Counted from the first letter of the stretch, positions 1-11,475 are shown. The stretch: DNA of 64,000 bases from Bedellia somnulentella (GCA_963576735.1 OY755170.1:27016875-27080874), one strand, 5' to 3'. The notes: generated from the letters alone by a model not told the origin. Made by a program: numbers and translations.

Positions 1-200
1 TTTCTTAAGTCATATGTGTGGTCAATTTGTCAAAGGTGAGAGAAAATGAGACTCACGTGGCTAAGTGTATTTGTACGAATCCACTATTGCAATAGATGCA
101 AGCGAAACGTGGCTATTTTATACACTAAGTGACAATACTGTCTCAAGATGTTCAGAAGAATTAGTACCCTTGCCACCCCTTCAGGTAAAGACCCTTTAGT
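1..200 (+). repeat. tRNA-derived SINE (family A), partial
   Basis: Diverged body of the SINE seen full length at 19527-19895: it matches the 'CATATGTGTGGTCAATTT' segment, the 'GGTGAGRGAAAA' segment and the 'TTCAGAAGAATTAGTACC' segment. The tRNA-like head lies outside the window to the left. Confidence 0.6.
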
Positions 201-1339
201 ATATTGTTTGGCCAATGTACGTGTGAACAATGTTTCATGAAGGTCATATATAAGAAATAAGCAGAAGTGAAGAAACTGTAGTCTATATAACGAGCTTTTA
301 GCCAACTTTTACAGCCCTATACACTTATATACCCAGCTAGCTCAGTAAGTGAGGGACATTAGATGCTTTTATGGCATTTCAAAGCCTTCCGTGTAGTTCA
401 TTTACCAGGGTCGTAAATGGTGAAAGAAAAGTACATTGTCCTGCAAAAAATGGCTGCATATTCAGAACACCTGAAAACAAAACTCCACGTAATATTCAGA
501 AGATAGTAGCTCTGCCATCCCTTTTGGGGATTGACTGCGTGGACGCTATGGTTATGCAATGTATGTGTCAACCGATATTTGTTATTTTTGTTAAAATATA
601 ATTCGGTTTCAGTATCAGATACACGTATTTTGCTATCCTCAATCTTGACATTGAGCTAATTTGGTTCGAAATTTGAATAATCGTGTTCTTATCATGATAT
701 AGAGCCGTGAAAGAGATACAGACTTCAAATATTGGTAACAACAATAAGAGTAAGCAGCATCTAAATTATTAAATCTCGAGTTTTTTTTATGAATTTCTTT
801 TCCAATGTTGTGTTTTTTTTTGTTCTGGGCTATGTTTGACATCAATACATTCGCTTGGTATTTAGATGTACATTTCGCCAGCCTTATATGCTTAAATCGC
901 TCGGCAACAAGTCTTATGTAAAGAAACATAGGTGTAAAACAAAGTAGAGCTGCCGCCCTGCCACGCACGCGATTGTTACCAACACTTCAATTATGTAACT
1001 CCGATCCACTGTGCATCCTACTAACCCAACAATAGACCCTGTAAAAACATCATTACACCCGAAAAAATATTTTTGCGCCTAATTTACGTAACCGAAATAA
1101 GTTAAGAAGTTATCAATTCGATTTTTGTCTTAGTCATTGTATTCATTTGTCACAACTTTTTGTCAAGTGGTGGCGCCACTTGTTTGGACCGATCGAATTT
1201 TTAGCAATTTTAAATACTAAGTAGTACTACATCGTTTTACTATCGCGCTAATCGATCTGTATTCAGCTAATAAGCAATTGTTCCGAGAACACTACGAATA
1301 CGATAGTAGTATGTAATATGAGCTAGATAGTAAGAAAGC
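201..1339. other. AT-rich stretch with no recognised gene
   Basis: Short open frames only, with no family resemblance and no convincing splice-bounded exon. It lies on the 3' side of the proposed minus-strand first exon at 1409, so it could be intron of that gene. Confidence 0.4.
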
Positions 1340-1408
1340 ACGTGGTGAGATAGGATGTCGGCGGCGGCGGCGGCGGCGGCGGCGCGGGGGTAGTCGTCGG
1401 TCACCTAC

Positions 1409-1645
1409 CTGGCAGTGGGTAGCGGGGCTCGGCGGCGCGCTCATGCGGGCACGAGGAGGCAGGCAGCGGCCGGGCCGGGTCACCGGCACCGAGCACGCGG
1501 AAGGAGGCGAGCGGGCGCGCCGGCAGTTGGTCGATGCGATCAAGAGCGGCAGCCGCGCATGACTGGCGCTCGCAGCCGCTGCCGACGCCCGCCACTGCGC
1601 GCTGCTCCGCGCACGATCGATACGAGGGCTCGTGCTGCGGCCCTA
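1409..1645 (-). other. Candidate first exon of a minus-strand gene leaving the window
   Basis: On the minus strand this GC-rich block ends at an excellent donor, CTGCCAG|GTAGGTGA (last exon base 1409). It begins about 25-30 bp downstream of a TATAAATA box at 1668-1675. Several ATGs are present. One late frame (MSAPPSPATHCQ) reads in phase 0 to the donor, and a longer frame from about 1543 reads through it. Whether the exon codes or is 5' UTR cannot be decided, because the next exon would lie left of position 1. The product is unknown. Confidence 0.35.
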
Positions 1646-1667
1646 CGCCGCACACGCCCCGACTCTT

Positions 1668-1675
1668 TATTTATA
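1668..1675 (-). promoter_or_regulatory. TATA box (minus strand)
   Basis: TATAAATA on the minus strand, at the edge of the CpG-rich block. Immediately upstream are TGACG-type motifs (about 1678-1702) resembling CRE half sites. The spacing fits a start near 1640. Confidence 0.4.
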
Positions 1676-1860
1676 TGATGACGCTCGTCGTCAACGTCAT
1701 AATGAGATCGAGCGAGCCCCTGCAGCCGTTTAGCCGCCGCGCTCTCTATTATTCAGATGATCACCCGAGCCCGGCGCTCCCGCCTCATCACCGCTAACGA
1801 GAGCCGGGCCGACATGCTCGGCTGCGAAACTCTGCGCCTCCCGCGTTCCTCCCTACGTCT

Positions 1861-3539
1861 TAACTTCGTTTAATATGCGGATGTGACCTTTATTAATAAA
1901 TAATTAGTCCGATATCGTCACCCCTTTTATATATCGTTGCTAATCGTAACTGACAACTCTCTAAAAGGTTCTCGTATAATTTACGAACCTTGGAGTTGAC
2001 CGAGCCGATATTTTTAGAATTATTTGCTCCATATTTAGATGATCGAATTTGGGTGAGATTCGGCCAGAGCAATCAATTATGCAAAACGAGGGAGAAGACA
2101 GCTGGCGTTGGGTCGAATAGATATTATCTAATTCGGGTATGAGCGGCTAGACGTTCCACAAAAAAGTAGGCTTGTATTGATTTTTAAGCATCCGCGAATA
2201 TGTTGGCAAGATATCCGCGAGGGCAGTGGGCCGGCGCTACGACACCTGCAGTGCCACTCGATAGCTTTGTTTCCTTCCTATATTGGACCTGAACGGGCTC
2301 GCATTCACTAATAAAAACTAAATAATAAAAATATTTGACATACTTACATCTGCTGAAACTTTTTATCCGCATATCAAGAGGTACGCAACGCAACGGCGAT
2401 TATAGCACAAAACATTGAATTTCAGTTGTATTCACTGTCGACGCTTAAGTTGATACTGACAAGACTAAATAAATATTCGTTAAAGGATGGCCAAAATTGA
2501 GATAGATAGTCAGCGAAAGTAAAACATCATATAGAAAGAGTTACATCATATCTAAAAATAACATGTAAAATGTGAGAACTGTTACAGCAATGCAAATATG
2601 TAGAGTATTATTTGTAACAGTTTAGATTTGTTAGCCGGAATAGTACACGGCTTTAGCTGGAATAGGTAAAAGATATGGGTTCAAATCCTGATCGAGCCTA
2701 AATGTGTGAGTTATTCTAATATACTAGTAGTTGCTTAATGGTCAAAATTCAACCATCTATAATAAAAACAATATGTTCGAACGTTATTGAGGTTATATGA
2801 GGTACTATTGACAAGAAACAAACAATATTATATATGCATCTTTAGTAATAATAATATCACTGCTTCGGAATTATACATAAAATTTTTGGGTATGAGTGAG
2901 TGTAATTACATTTATAGATAATAAAAAAAATTACAAATTTTGCATAAAATATAAAAATAGAATTTCGTATATAAACATTTATCTGGTATTACTGGCTATA
3001 ACTACCCCTAATGATAAATCTGCACGACCAAAACGGGGCGCGGGCGGGGGGCAGAGGGGTGATCACAGAGGGTTGCACTGCACCTATATTGCCTCCAACC
3101 AAATTCGTGGCAACAAATAGGGTAGTATTATTCTAAGCTCACTCTATGGAATTATAACGTATTTTGCACACTGTTTTTATGAAGAAACATTAAAGATTTA
3201 TGATCACTTGAGCTATATACCAATAAGTTTATTTAGTAAATCATTTTGCCCACACATTTCCGTAGTTGTCGCATAAAGTAACAAATTGATTTGTAATTCT
3301 GGAAGACGTAGATGTTGCAGTTGAAAGAAAGCTTCACATTCAATCTCTATGACTCGAAGATTTGCTTTATAAAGTTTATGAATATTTTGTATTACCCATC
3401 AAGGTTAAATTACTGTGACGTAGTTTTTAGTAGCTGTATTCCATAGAAATGTATACAATGTATGTAAGAGTAGCCCTTAGCCATATCTTCCAGAGGTTTT
3501 CAAAAGAGGAGACTTTAAGGAATTTGATGCTTTTCAAGT
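1861..3539. other. AT-rich intergenic or intronic stretch
   Basis: No gene recognised. A possible degraded tRNA-like SINE head with a B-box-like GGTTCAAATCC lies near 2633-2705. Confidence 0.4.
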
Positions 3540-3695
3540 AACTTCACCGAAGACCCTTCACCAACCATCTTTTATTTTGAAATAATTCCCCACGCAACTC
3601 CCAAAACAAACTAATAACTTTCTGATTCTGAAAATCTGTTAACCCCTTATTGGGTTTTTCAGCCGTAAGTATATGTATGTACGTATTCAAAACGC
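3540..3695 (+). repeat. SINE family B, 3' part, diverged
   Basis: Matches the 'ACCCATCACCAACAACC', 'TTCCCCAC' and 'GCCGTRAGTATATGTATGTA' parts of the family B repeat seen complete at 61295-61545. Confidence 0.6.
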
Positions 3696-4069
3696 GGTTT
3701 TTGCTTTAGCATCGCTTCTCGGTCCCGTGTCACCCTGTATTCGGATGACGCCGCCGGAATATTGATATGCAGCATTTGACATTGCAACTACATTTTGCAA
3801 CGCTGCTGTTTATTACACTCCAAGATAAAAGTTAAACTTTCAATGGTCAAACACTAAGTAATACAAAAATCAGGCCGAAGTATCCTGTTTGATGGATCGT
3901 GGGCAGCGCAGCTCAGTTTCATATTTGGGGAGTCAAAATCCTTAGATGACCTTGATAAAACACTACTTACTAGTTACTTAAACTTGAACATAATACTTCT
4001 TTTAATGGATTACATGGTCAGCCTTACCTACTATTTCAATTTGTCATAAAATTATATTTTAAGCTGAAA

Positions 4070-4262
4070 CTCAACGTTCACTACGTAGCAGAGGTTGTAC
4101 TAAAACCGAATATCCCGTGACATTTTTGTCATCCTAGTATCCATGTTTCGTTTGCACTGTGCAATTACGTGATGGGAGGCTAAATATCGCCGCTTTGCCG
4201 ATATACTGTCAATTGCACAAGTACAACTAAGCCAAGTGGATCTCCTCGATATTTTCCCTCAT
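4070..4262 (-). repeat. SINE family A, partial
   Basis: Reverse-strand body with the segments for 'GTACTTAG', 'CACGTGATRGGGGGCAGGC' (mutated) and 'GTGACATTTTTGTCA'. Diverged and headless. Confidence 0.55.
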
Positions 4263-4267
4263 ATATA

Positions 4268-4452
4268 TACTTGCTGTGTAGTGTCGGCTTAGAATAGCAC
4301 TACCCCATTGGAGACCCATCACCAACAACCTTTATTTTTACCATCTTTTCCCCACTCTACTTTCCAAAAGTGGCCGAGTAACTTCTAGTTCCTCAGCTCT
4401 GGCTACCCCTTGTAGGGATTTACAGCCGTGAGTATGTATGTATGTATGTACA
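4268..4452 (+). repeat. SINE family B, internally deleted
   Basis: Starts GCTGTGTAGTGTCGGCTTAG and ends in GCCGTGAGTATG plus TATG repeats. The middle, from 'ACTACCCCATT' to 'GGAGACCCATC', is missing relative to full copies. Confidence 0.75.
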
Positions 4453-4696
4453 TATACTCTCGGTCATAAATCCCAAAAAGGGGACATAAAGAGCTATTGT
4501 ACATACAATATTATTTTGACCATGCATGGAACGCCTACACGAGAGTACGCGAGAACAGATGGGGTAGTCCGGCTATTCTAAGTCGACTTTGTATGTATGT
4601 ATTTTATTACTAACTTTACAACTATTATTTTTAACACTCAGAAATCATGCACTATTTATTTAGAAGGAGAAAAGAGAAAGGCGGTTGCATAATTAC

Positions 4697-4736
4697 TGAG
4701 GTGCCATGATATTATTTATTATATCATGGCACCTCA
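4697..4736. repeat. Perfect 16-bp hairpin
   Basis: TGAGGTGCCATGATAT, eight bases, then its exact reverse complement. No element boundary or terminator context was recognised. Confidence 0.7.
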
Positions 4737-5700
4737 TCATATATATTTATATAGATGCATCCACGTGCTAAAATGTATGTATGAAGCGCCATGCGCCACC
4801 ACGTCGCGTCTCTTTCAAATTACTCCGAAAATTGAGAAAGAGAGATGTCATCTCTCCGAAACTGTTCCCTGCTGCGTTGGAAGATGTCTTTAAGTCTTGT
4901 CGCTGGCATGACATAAGATGCAACTTCGATTCGCTGATGACAAAATACTCTTAGTTATGGCTGAAACAACAAATCCGAGTAAGATGATCGCTCAAATAGT
5001 CATGTCATACCCACTTTTGTTAAGCTTGGAGACTCCATGCTCGAAGTTGTTGACCAATATCCATATATATATATATATACATATGGTTACAGTGCATTCA
5101 CCTTATAGCGAGCAGGACCATGTAGGTTTCGTCACGATGATTTTGCTATCCGTTCACATCTTTAAGAAAAAACACAGGTGCATTTCGAACCTACTCAGGA
5201 TTCAAACCCACGCATTCTATATCAGAGACAGTATATATTTCACCGAGCTCTCAAGGTCGCTAAAATACTAAAAGTAAATCAATAAAAACGCGCCTTGTCT
5301 ATCAAATTTCCCTTTCGTTCACCCAGTCACCGAGACACAGTAGCCGTTTCCCCGGAATTCAATTTGAAGTTATAATAGTGTAGTATGACATTATTGGAAG
5401 CGACATCGCTCGTGAATGGCTCGTCTCGTGAGGACCGGGGATGCCGTCCTACGCAGCCCCCATTGTACGCGGGTCGAGGCCAAGGCCGGAGTAGCTCCGA
5501 GAGGAACTCTTACACATTCCGTCTCAAGTTCATTAGATACGAGAGGTCACCAGCCAAGATGTAGGTCTCTGTGCAACTATAAATATAATCTCTGTTATCA
5601 ATAACCTCTTAGCCGTGACTTGTATTCGCTGACTGATTTTATATTTTATCGGATGGAAAATTATTAGTTTATGATTTTTATTGATTATACTTTGTGTTCT
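4737..5700. other. Unassigned stretch, moderately GC-rich at 5400-5560
   Basis: No gene assigned. The 5400-5590 segment could be part of an LTR, but no partner repeat or TG...CA boundary was established. Confidence 0.25.
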
Positions 5701-5703
5701 GTA

Positions 5704-5755
5704 AACGTGATAGCTCAGTGAGACATGGGTTCGAATCCCGAGTTGGGCCTGTAAA
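5704..5755 (+). repeat. SINE family A head fragment
   Basis: tRNA-like: 'GTGATAGCTCAGTG' (A box) and 'GGGTTCGAATCCC' (B box), with a shortened interval between them. Confidence 0.55.
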
Positions 5756-5788
5756 AATATATAATATGTATAATGTCTTTTCTTAATT

Positions 5789-6115
5789 TATACATACATA
5801 CATACATATACTCACGCCATTAGTTCCCATTGGGGTAGGCAGAGACTATTGATCGCCACTTCGTACGATCCTGACAAACCTCTCTAGCTTCGTTTACATC
5901 CATCAATCTTTTCATACATGCTCTTTTATTCTTCATACTTCGGACGCCAGCCTTTTTGAGCACACTCTCAATTTGGTCCAAGTGTGTTCTCCGTGGTCGT
6001 CCTCTACTAACATTACCATATATCTGTGATTACCATCCACACTAGCTCTATAGATCCCTTTTACCAATTTTCTATCATCCATCCTCTCTATGTGCCCAAA
6101 CCATCTTAATTTATA
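5789..6115 (-). mobile_element. RTE-type LINE 3' end
   Basis: Reverse-strand copy of the LINE tail that codes at 19953-20228. It carries the TATG-type tail, 'CTACCCCAATGGGAA', 'ATCGTACGAAGTGGCGATC' and the upstream coding segment to about 6110. The frame is damaged. Confidence 0.7.
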
Positions 6116-6147
6116 TGATTGATTAATTTATCATTTAATTTAATTAA

Positions 6148-6287
6148 CATACATGCATACATATACTGACGCCGTTAATTCCCATTGGGGTAGGCAGAGA
6201 CTATCGATCGCCACTTCGTACGATCCTGGCAAACCTCTCTTGCTTCGTCTACATCCATCAATCTTTTCATACATGCTCTTTTATAAT
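6148..6287 (-). mobile_element. RTE-type LINE 3' end, short copy
   Basis: Second, 5'-truncated copy of the same LINE tail in the same orientation, directly beside the previous one. Confidence 0.7.
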
Positions 6288-6312
6288 TTAATTAACTGAT
6301 AAATTAATGATA

Positions 6313-6410
6313 CATATGTGTGCTGTGTAGTGTCGGCTTAGAATAGCACTATCCCATTTCTTCCGGTGGTGGGTGTACGTAAGAAGCGACTAACGGTATT
6401 GGGGCTATAA
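6313..6410 (+). repeat. SINE family B, left piece
   Basis: The 5' part of a family B copy (GCTGTGTAGTGTCGGCTTAG to GGTATTGGGGCT). The matching 3' tail resumes at 6958-6991, after a Penelope-like insertion. Confidence 0.7.
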
Positions 6411-6957
6411 TTAAAACAACTACTGATTTTCGGATATTTTAATCGCGTGTTATTACATTGTTTTTAAAGCCCGACGTTTCGAAAACTTTTCAGTTGTCAT
6501 GGCCACGGGAAGACTGAGGTGTTATTTGTCATTATATAAATAAAATTTAAGTTACATTTGCGTTTAATATTTGCTATGTGCAAAAAGAGTTAATGTTATC
6601 TGGAGTCTTGCTAGTGTTCTTCCCTTGCTTAGTTGTGCTAATGATCGGGTTCCAAGCAGGTGGTAATTGCCAACTATCATCTCTATTGAAGTTTGGATGT
6701 TTCTTTATTTCAATAGACTCGCGTATCATTTTAGGTATCAATCGATTCTCTTTAGCTGGAATTGAAGGTTTGTCAAAACGCATGTGGTGGTTTGGCTTAT
6801 CGAAGGTGTGTTCACACAAAGCAGATCTTCCAGGACACCTATTCTTCATATCAGCAATATGTTCGTTTACGCGAGTAGCTACACTACGCTTAGTTTGACC
6901 GATGTATGAAAGTCCACACTCACAGTCCAGTTTATAAACAACTGCATCTTGTAGAGA
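6411..6957 (-). mobile_element. Penelope-like element, GIY-YIG end fragment
   Basis: The minus strand encodes the C-terminal nuclease of a Penelope-like retroelement. A frame from about 6958 down to 6574 carries a GIY-YIG-like core (YKLDCECGLSYIGQTKRSV) followed by R-x-N-E-H. Next come CPGRSALCEH and a tail (HTFDKP...IKKHPNFNRDD...WNPII) familiar from these elements. The flank 'CCCGACGTTTCGAAA' at about 6471 fits their terminal region. The reverse transcriptase is absent. The element sits between the two halves of a SINE family B copy, so it inserted there or accompanied a deletion of the SINE middle. Confidence 0.65.
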
Positions 6958-6991
6958 GATTTATAGCCGTGAGTATATGTATGTATGTTAA
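6958..6991 (+). repeat. SINE family B, right piece (tail)
   Basis: GATTTATAGCCGTGAGTATATG plus TATG repeats; the tail of the copy that starts at 6313. Confidence 0.65.
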
Positions 6992-7004
6992 TTTAATTAG
7001 GGCA

Positions 7005-7180
7005 TTCCCACGCCCTGTGGAAACGCACGTGCATGAGTTGGACTTAGTAATGTGACAGTATTTCGTACAGCAAAACGTGGTTATTCATAAGTCCAGAAGG
7101 TGACAATTAAGTCACGTAATTTTCAAAAGAATAGTATCTCTACAAACCACTTGGCTTGAACGTTTCGAGTCTTTAAACTT
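7005..7180 (+). repeat. SINE family A, 5'-truncated and diverged
   Basis: Retains the 'GCAAAACGTGG' segment, the 'GGTGACAATTAAGTCACGT' segment and the 'TTGAACGTTT' end. Confidence 0.5.
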
Positions 7181-7194
7181 TCTATTAAGGATCA

Positions 7195-7444
7195 TACATA
7201 CGTACATACATATACTCACGGTTATATATCCCTAGAAGGAGTAGCCAGAGCTAAAAAAAAATAAATTCCTCAGCCACTTTTGGAAATTTAAGTGGGGAAA
7301 AGATGCTAGTATAAAGGTTGTTGGTGATGGGTCTCCAACCACATCGCCCAAAAATCCCTGAATAGCCCAATACCGTTAGTCGCCTCTTACTTACACCCAC
7401 CGGAAGAAATGGGGTAGTGATATTCTAAGCAGACACTACACGGC
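7195..7444 (-). repeat. SINE family B, near full length
   Basis: Reads from TATG-type tail and CACGGTTATATATCCCTAG at the left to ACTACACGGC at the right, in the reverse orientation. Confidence 0.8.
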
Positions 7445-7754
7445 ATATTATATTATATTAAGGATCATTCAAGATTAACCTGTGATACATATTTTTAATA
7501 ACTTAAGTATGTAACAGATTTTAGAACGGATTATATTTAACTAAAAAAATTAAACGCATAACAGTTTTCGCAAAGTTTTTACTAAAATAATCTTTCTTAT
7601 AAGATACCGGGTCATATAAAATAAACCTAGCATACAGTATAAAGGCGTAAATTTAGTATGTAAGTAAATTCATCTTCCATCATCATCATTGGACAATAGA
7701 CGGCCGCTGCTGGACAAATGCTAACAGATGTCTACAACAACAGCTCCTATGCTG

Positions 7755-7840
7755 CTGGGTCTCCAACCGTATCGCCCAAAAATTTCTTAGAATTTCCAAT
7801 ACCATTAGTCGCCGCTTACATACACCCACTGAACAGCATA
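7755..7840 (-). repeat. SINE family B fragment
   Basis: Central segment only (GGGTCTCCAACCGTATCGCC to CACCCACTG). Confidence 0.55.
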
Positions 7841-8037
7841 CACAGCTATTAAGATGAGGGCTAGAGTTGCTGCATTGTGGGATAGGCTGCGCCGCTCGGA
7901 AAATACCATTTTGCAAATGGTTTATAGTGGTTTAAATAGCCCTATCTTTCGTTCTTGGATTGGTACACATTTGAGTGAGAATCGTAGATAGAATTAATGA
8001 TTTATACTTATACTTATATGCTTTTACACTTTTTTTT

Positions 8038-8039
<2 letters not shown>

Positions 8040-8074
<35 letters not shown>
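8040..8074. repeat. (TA)n microsatellite
   Basis: About 17 uninterrupted TA repeats. Confidence 0.9.
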
Positions 8075-8076
<2 letters not shown>

Positions 8077-8655
8077 TTTCTGACTTGTACCCTTTACATA
8101 CATATTTAAGATGAGCCTATTATTTTTTGGTGACAAAAATGATTGTACACATATTATAAATGACGATAAGATTAAACATATGTAATGATGTTATGTCATA
8201 TCTGTAATTTTCTAATATGGGATAAATTCCTGAAAATAAATGATTTTTATTTATTTATTTTTTATTTTATTTAATAGTCGAGAATATATCATATCTTCTT
8301 TGATTATTTGAACCTTATAATTTTAAAATAGTTTTGTTATTATTCTTGAAATTTCTGTTGTAATATGGACGTAATAAAGTCAGTTTTCCGGTTAACATCA
8401 AAATAACCAGTATATCGGAGCCAGAGGCTCGACCTCATAGAGTAAATTGGCCATAGTCCATCAAGCCGGCCTCGTGCGACTACAAAAGACTACTGCCGTG
8501 ATCCGAGTAGCCATCACGCGAGTGCAATCATCTTTGTTTTCGACAAACTAGGTAATTCATCCAACTTGAACCTTTTTTTACTGCTTTATAAAATAAAAAT
8601 ACAAAAATGTATATGGAAAATACTCTATGAAGTTGAATATTGTCGGTTGGAGTGA
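8075..8655. other. AT-rich stretch, nothing recognised
   Basis: No supported exon or repeat boundary. A short GC-richer patch lies at about 8420-8530. Confidence 0.35.
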
Positions 8656-8656
8656 C

Positions 8657-8922
8657 ATACATACATACATATACTCATATCATATCATATATGGCTATAA
8701 ATCCCTAGAAGGGGTAGCCAGAGCTAACGAATTAGAAATTCCTCAGCCACTTTTGGGAGTTGCGCGGGGAAAAGATGGTAAAATAAAGGTTGTTGGTGAT
8801 GGTCTCCAACCGCATCGCCCAAAAATCCCTTAAAATGCCCCAATACCGTTAGTCGTCTCTAACGTAAACCCTCCGGAAGAAAAGGGGTAGTGCTATTCTA
8901 AGCCGATACTACACAGCGGTTG
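8657..8922 (-). repeat. SINE family B, near full length
   Basis: Reverse copy with TATG-type tail at left, an added CATAT repeat in the tail, and the GTGTAG start at right. Confidence 0.8.
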
Positions 8923-9179
8923 GAGTGACCATTTATAATAATAATAATATAAACTAAATTATTATTTTTGACCGAGTTTATGTACATCTACATTACAGCT
9001 CTTAATTTTATTTACCTTTCCATCCAAAGGTTGCCAGGAAGAGATACCTTGCCTATGCCCTTAGCTACAAGTATAAGACCGCCAATTGTACTTCTTTGTA
9101 CAACTGACTTATTATTTCAATAAATATTTTACGTTTTATGTGCGATAAAGACTTTCTCTATAGTATTCAATATTTTAGA

Positions 9180-9520
9180 AAAATTCGACGGTAGAACGAC
9201 CGCCAGTCAAGAGTTCAAGTCCCGGGTTGGGCCTACACCAATTTGTCTTTTCTAACACTTATATGTGTGGTTAATTTATCATGGTTTTTAACGGTGAAGG
9301 AAAATATGAGGAAACCCATATGGCTAAGTTACAGTTAGTCATGTGACTGTGTATTCATACCAAACGGCGATAGGCCTGTCCCTATTACGTGAGTGAGTAC
9401 ACTGTCCAAGCAAAACTTGGTTGTAGAGGTACTATACTTCTGAATATCACGTGATATTATTGTCACCTGGTCTTAAATGTACCCAAGTTTTGCTGTACGA
9501 ATATACTGTCGTTTTTTTTA
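9180..9520 (+). repeat. SINE family A, rearranged
   Basis: Has the B-box-like GAGTTCAAGTCCCGGG and the body to 'GCAAAACTTGG' (about 9419). The remaining sequence then runs in inverted orientation ('ATCACGTGATATTATTGTCACC', 'CCCAAGTTTTGCTG'). The copy therefore carries an internal inversion or two abutting copies. Confidence 0.6.
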
Positions 9521-9639
9521 TTAATCTTTATTAAAATAAATGGGTTTGTTCAGGAACGGGGTCTTCGAATATGATTCGTTTAAAAAGACGATTAGCTTTT
9601 GACGTGTTTTTGCAACGGCGAGAAGACGACAGGATTCTT

Positions 9640-10324
9640 TCATAGGCTTCTTTCAATCAACGGATGTGTTTCGCGCCTCCGCGCTAAGTGGCGTGACAGG
9701 CGGCGACATATTGCCTTGGAAGATTCAGCTTCCAACATGGACGTTTCAAGAACCAGCAGTGGGCATATTTTCGAAAAGGACCTTCTCACTATTCCATTAG
9801 AGGTGCGGATATCCGCGACCTGTGCCACTCCATCAGATCCGGGGAATACTTGCACAACTCGTCCCAATTTCCATTTAAGCGGTGGCAAATTGTCCTCTTT
9901 GATAAGGACTAAGCTTCCCAAGGTGACGTCATCCTTGTGGTACTTCCATTTCGTTGTTTGTTGTAACTCGGATACACGAGACCATCTCCTCCAGAAGTGT
10001 TGCCGAAGTTGTTCGACCCGTTGGAAGCGGTTGAGTCGTGAGACAGGTAGCATCTCCAAGTTCTCACAGGGTGGAGCAGTTAACGGTCGGCCTATAAGGA
10101 AGTGACCAGGAATAAGGGGATTGAGGTCAGAAGGATCAGTGGATAAGGGTGATATAGGACGGGAGTTGAGAACAGCTTCAATTTGAATTAAAACAGTGTT
10201 TAGTTCTTCGTATGTCAAATGTGCATTGCCTACAATACGCCTAAGGTGATGTTTACATGATATGCCATGTTCCCATAGGCCTCCCATATGTGGAGACAAT
10301 CTCCACCGGTGTGAAATGGAATTT
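9640..10324 (-). pseudogene. BEL/Pao integrase C-terminal part (DUF5641 type)
   Basis: Open frame covering the Glu region (GGLWEHGISCKHHL), the conserved 'NAHLTYEEL' and 'VLNSRPISPLS' blocks, 'PGHFLIGRPL', 'RVEQLRQHFWRRWS' and 'LGRVVQVFPGSDG', as is typical of BEL/Pao pol C-termini. A frameshift near 10300 separates it from the upstream integrase frame; sequence upstream in this frame (to 10437) is out-of-frame noise. Confidence 0.75.
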
Positions 10325-10640
10325 AATGCCGTCGTTGGCGGCAAATTCACATATTTGATTTTTACTACTTTGTAGTAACGATGAAAGTTGCTTATGGGCA
10401 CCAACAAAATTGGTTCCGTTATCTGAATGTAAAACATTCGGTTTACCCCGTCTGCTTATGAAACGTTTAAGTGCTAATATATAATCTTCAGTTGATAGAC
10501 TGGTGACCAGCTCTAAATGAACAGCTCGAGTTAAAAAACAAACGAAAAGGCAAATGTAACCTTTTATCAAATGACTACCTCTACCCTTTTTATTTAAAAC
10601 TAGTGGATCGTTCCAGCTTCGCACGGGTAGCGTTGTTTTT
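10290..10640 (-). pseudogene. BEL/Pao integrase core part
   Basis: Encodes RSWNDPLVLNKKGRG, then a core strand rich in aromatic residues, TRAVHLELV, the second catalytic Asp in HSDNGTNFVGAHKQL, and FHFTP. It continues in the neighbouring frame with the Glu motif after a frameshift near 10300. The start codon of this frame (10624) is incidental. Confidence 0.75.
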
Positions 10641-11475
10641 TTAAATATCTGAGGTTTCTTTCTTTAGTCACTGCTCAAGCATTGTGAAATTCAGCGCAAT
10701 GTTTTCAATTTATTAAATTTATAGCACTCCCTAAACAGTGTAGTTTGGTGATTTTGAATGCGCTTTAATGAACGGTTCAGTTTTCCGTTTAATAGCAAAT
10801 TTTGGAATAAAACGCTAAGAAGTATTTATAACAATCTAAAAAATAAATCATTACGTGTTGTAGGATGCAACTACTGGCGCCATCTAGTATGTTATAAGTA
10901 AATTAGTAACGATTCGGTTTTGGTCACGGGCGCGATGGCTTATTTTATGTATAATTTCGGTGTTTCTCTACCGATTTCTATGATTCTTTTTTATTGAATA
11001 GGTAATAAATAATGTTACCTTATTTAAATTAGGGATGAGTGAGAGGCTTACAAACGTAAGAGTAAACAAATACAATCAGAATGTTCCGAACTGCTAAGCT
11101 ATCAGGAATTACACGTGTTATTGTGAGTCAACCGTAAAAGATAGACATAAACTGTTGAGAATTTTTTTTTAGATAATTTTATAAAAAATATTTCCGTGAT
11201 ACATGATTTCTATGTAAGTTTAACCATTAAGGCTGCACACGCGACGGAAGCTTAAAAAATGGAGTAACTTCTCCCGTTTTCCCAAAATTTCCCAAAATTC
11301 CCCTTTACTACTCTGCTGGAAAGTATACAAAAACCTGCCCAGGAGTATGGAGAATAATTGTACCAAGTTTCGTTAAAATCCGTCGAGTAGTTTTTGTTTC
11401 CATAAGGAACATACAAACCGACAGACAGACAGACAGACAGACAGACAAAAAATTTACTGATTGCATTTTTGGCAT
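10641..11475. repeat. Insertions inside the BEL/Pao integrase
   Basis: AT-rich block splitting the integrase frame. It contains an 'ACTGGCGCCATCTAG' segment near 10870. It ends with the phrase 'ACCAAGTTTCGTTAAAATC' and a GACA tandem run at 11421-11450, an arrangement common at the ends of insect non-LTR or other repeats. Family not identified. Confidence 0.4.
11421..11450. repeat. (GACA)n microsatellite
   Basis: About seven GACA units in a row. Confidence 0.85.

Larger units (their letters stand above)
1340..1860. promoter_or_regulatory. CpG-rich island with trinucleotide run
   Basis: About 500 bp of GC- and CpG-rich sequence inside AT-rich DNA. It starts with a run of GGC triplets at about 1359-1384. 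The composition, a TATA-like box and a strong splice donor on the minus strand (separate entries) suggest a promoter and first exon. Confidence 0.55.

Noticed and set aside
1415..1797. Overlapping Arg/Ala-rich plus-strand frames in the CpG block
   Set aside because: Expected by composition in GC-rich DNA. They overlap in several frames with no family resemblance; the minus-strand donor and TATA box are the better signals.
9599..10105. 168-residue plus-strand frame
   Set aside because: Antisense shadow of the BEL/Pao integrase C-terminus, which has clear motifs on the minus strand.
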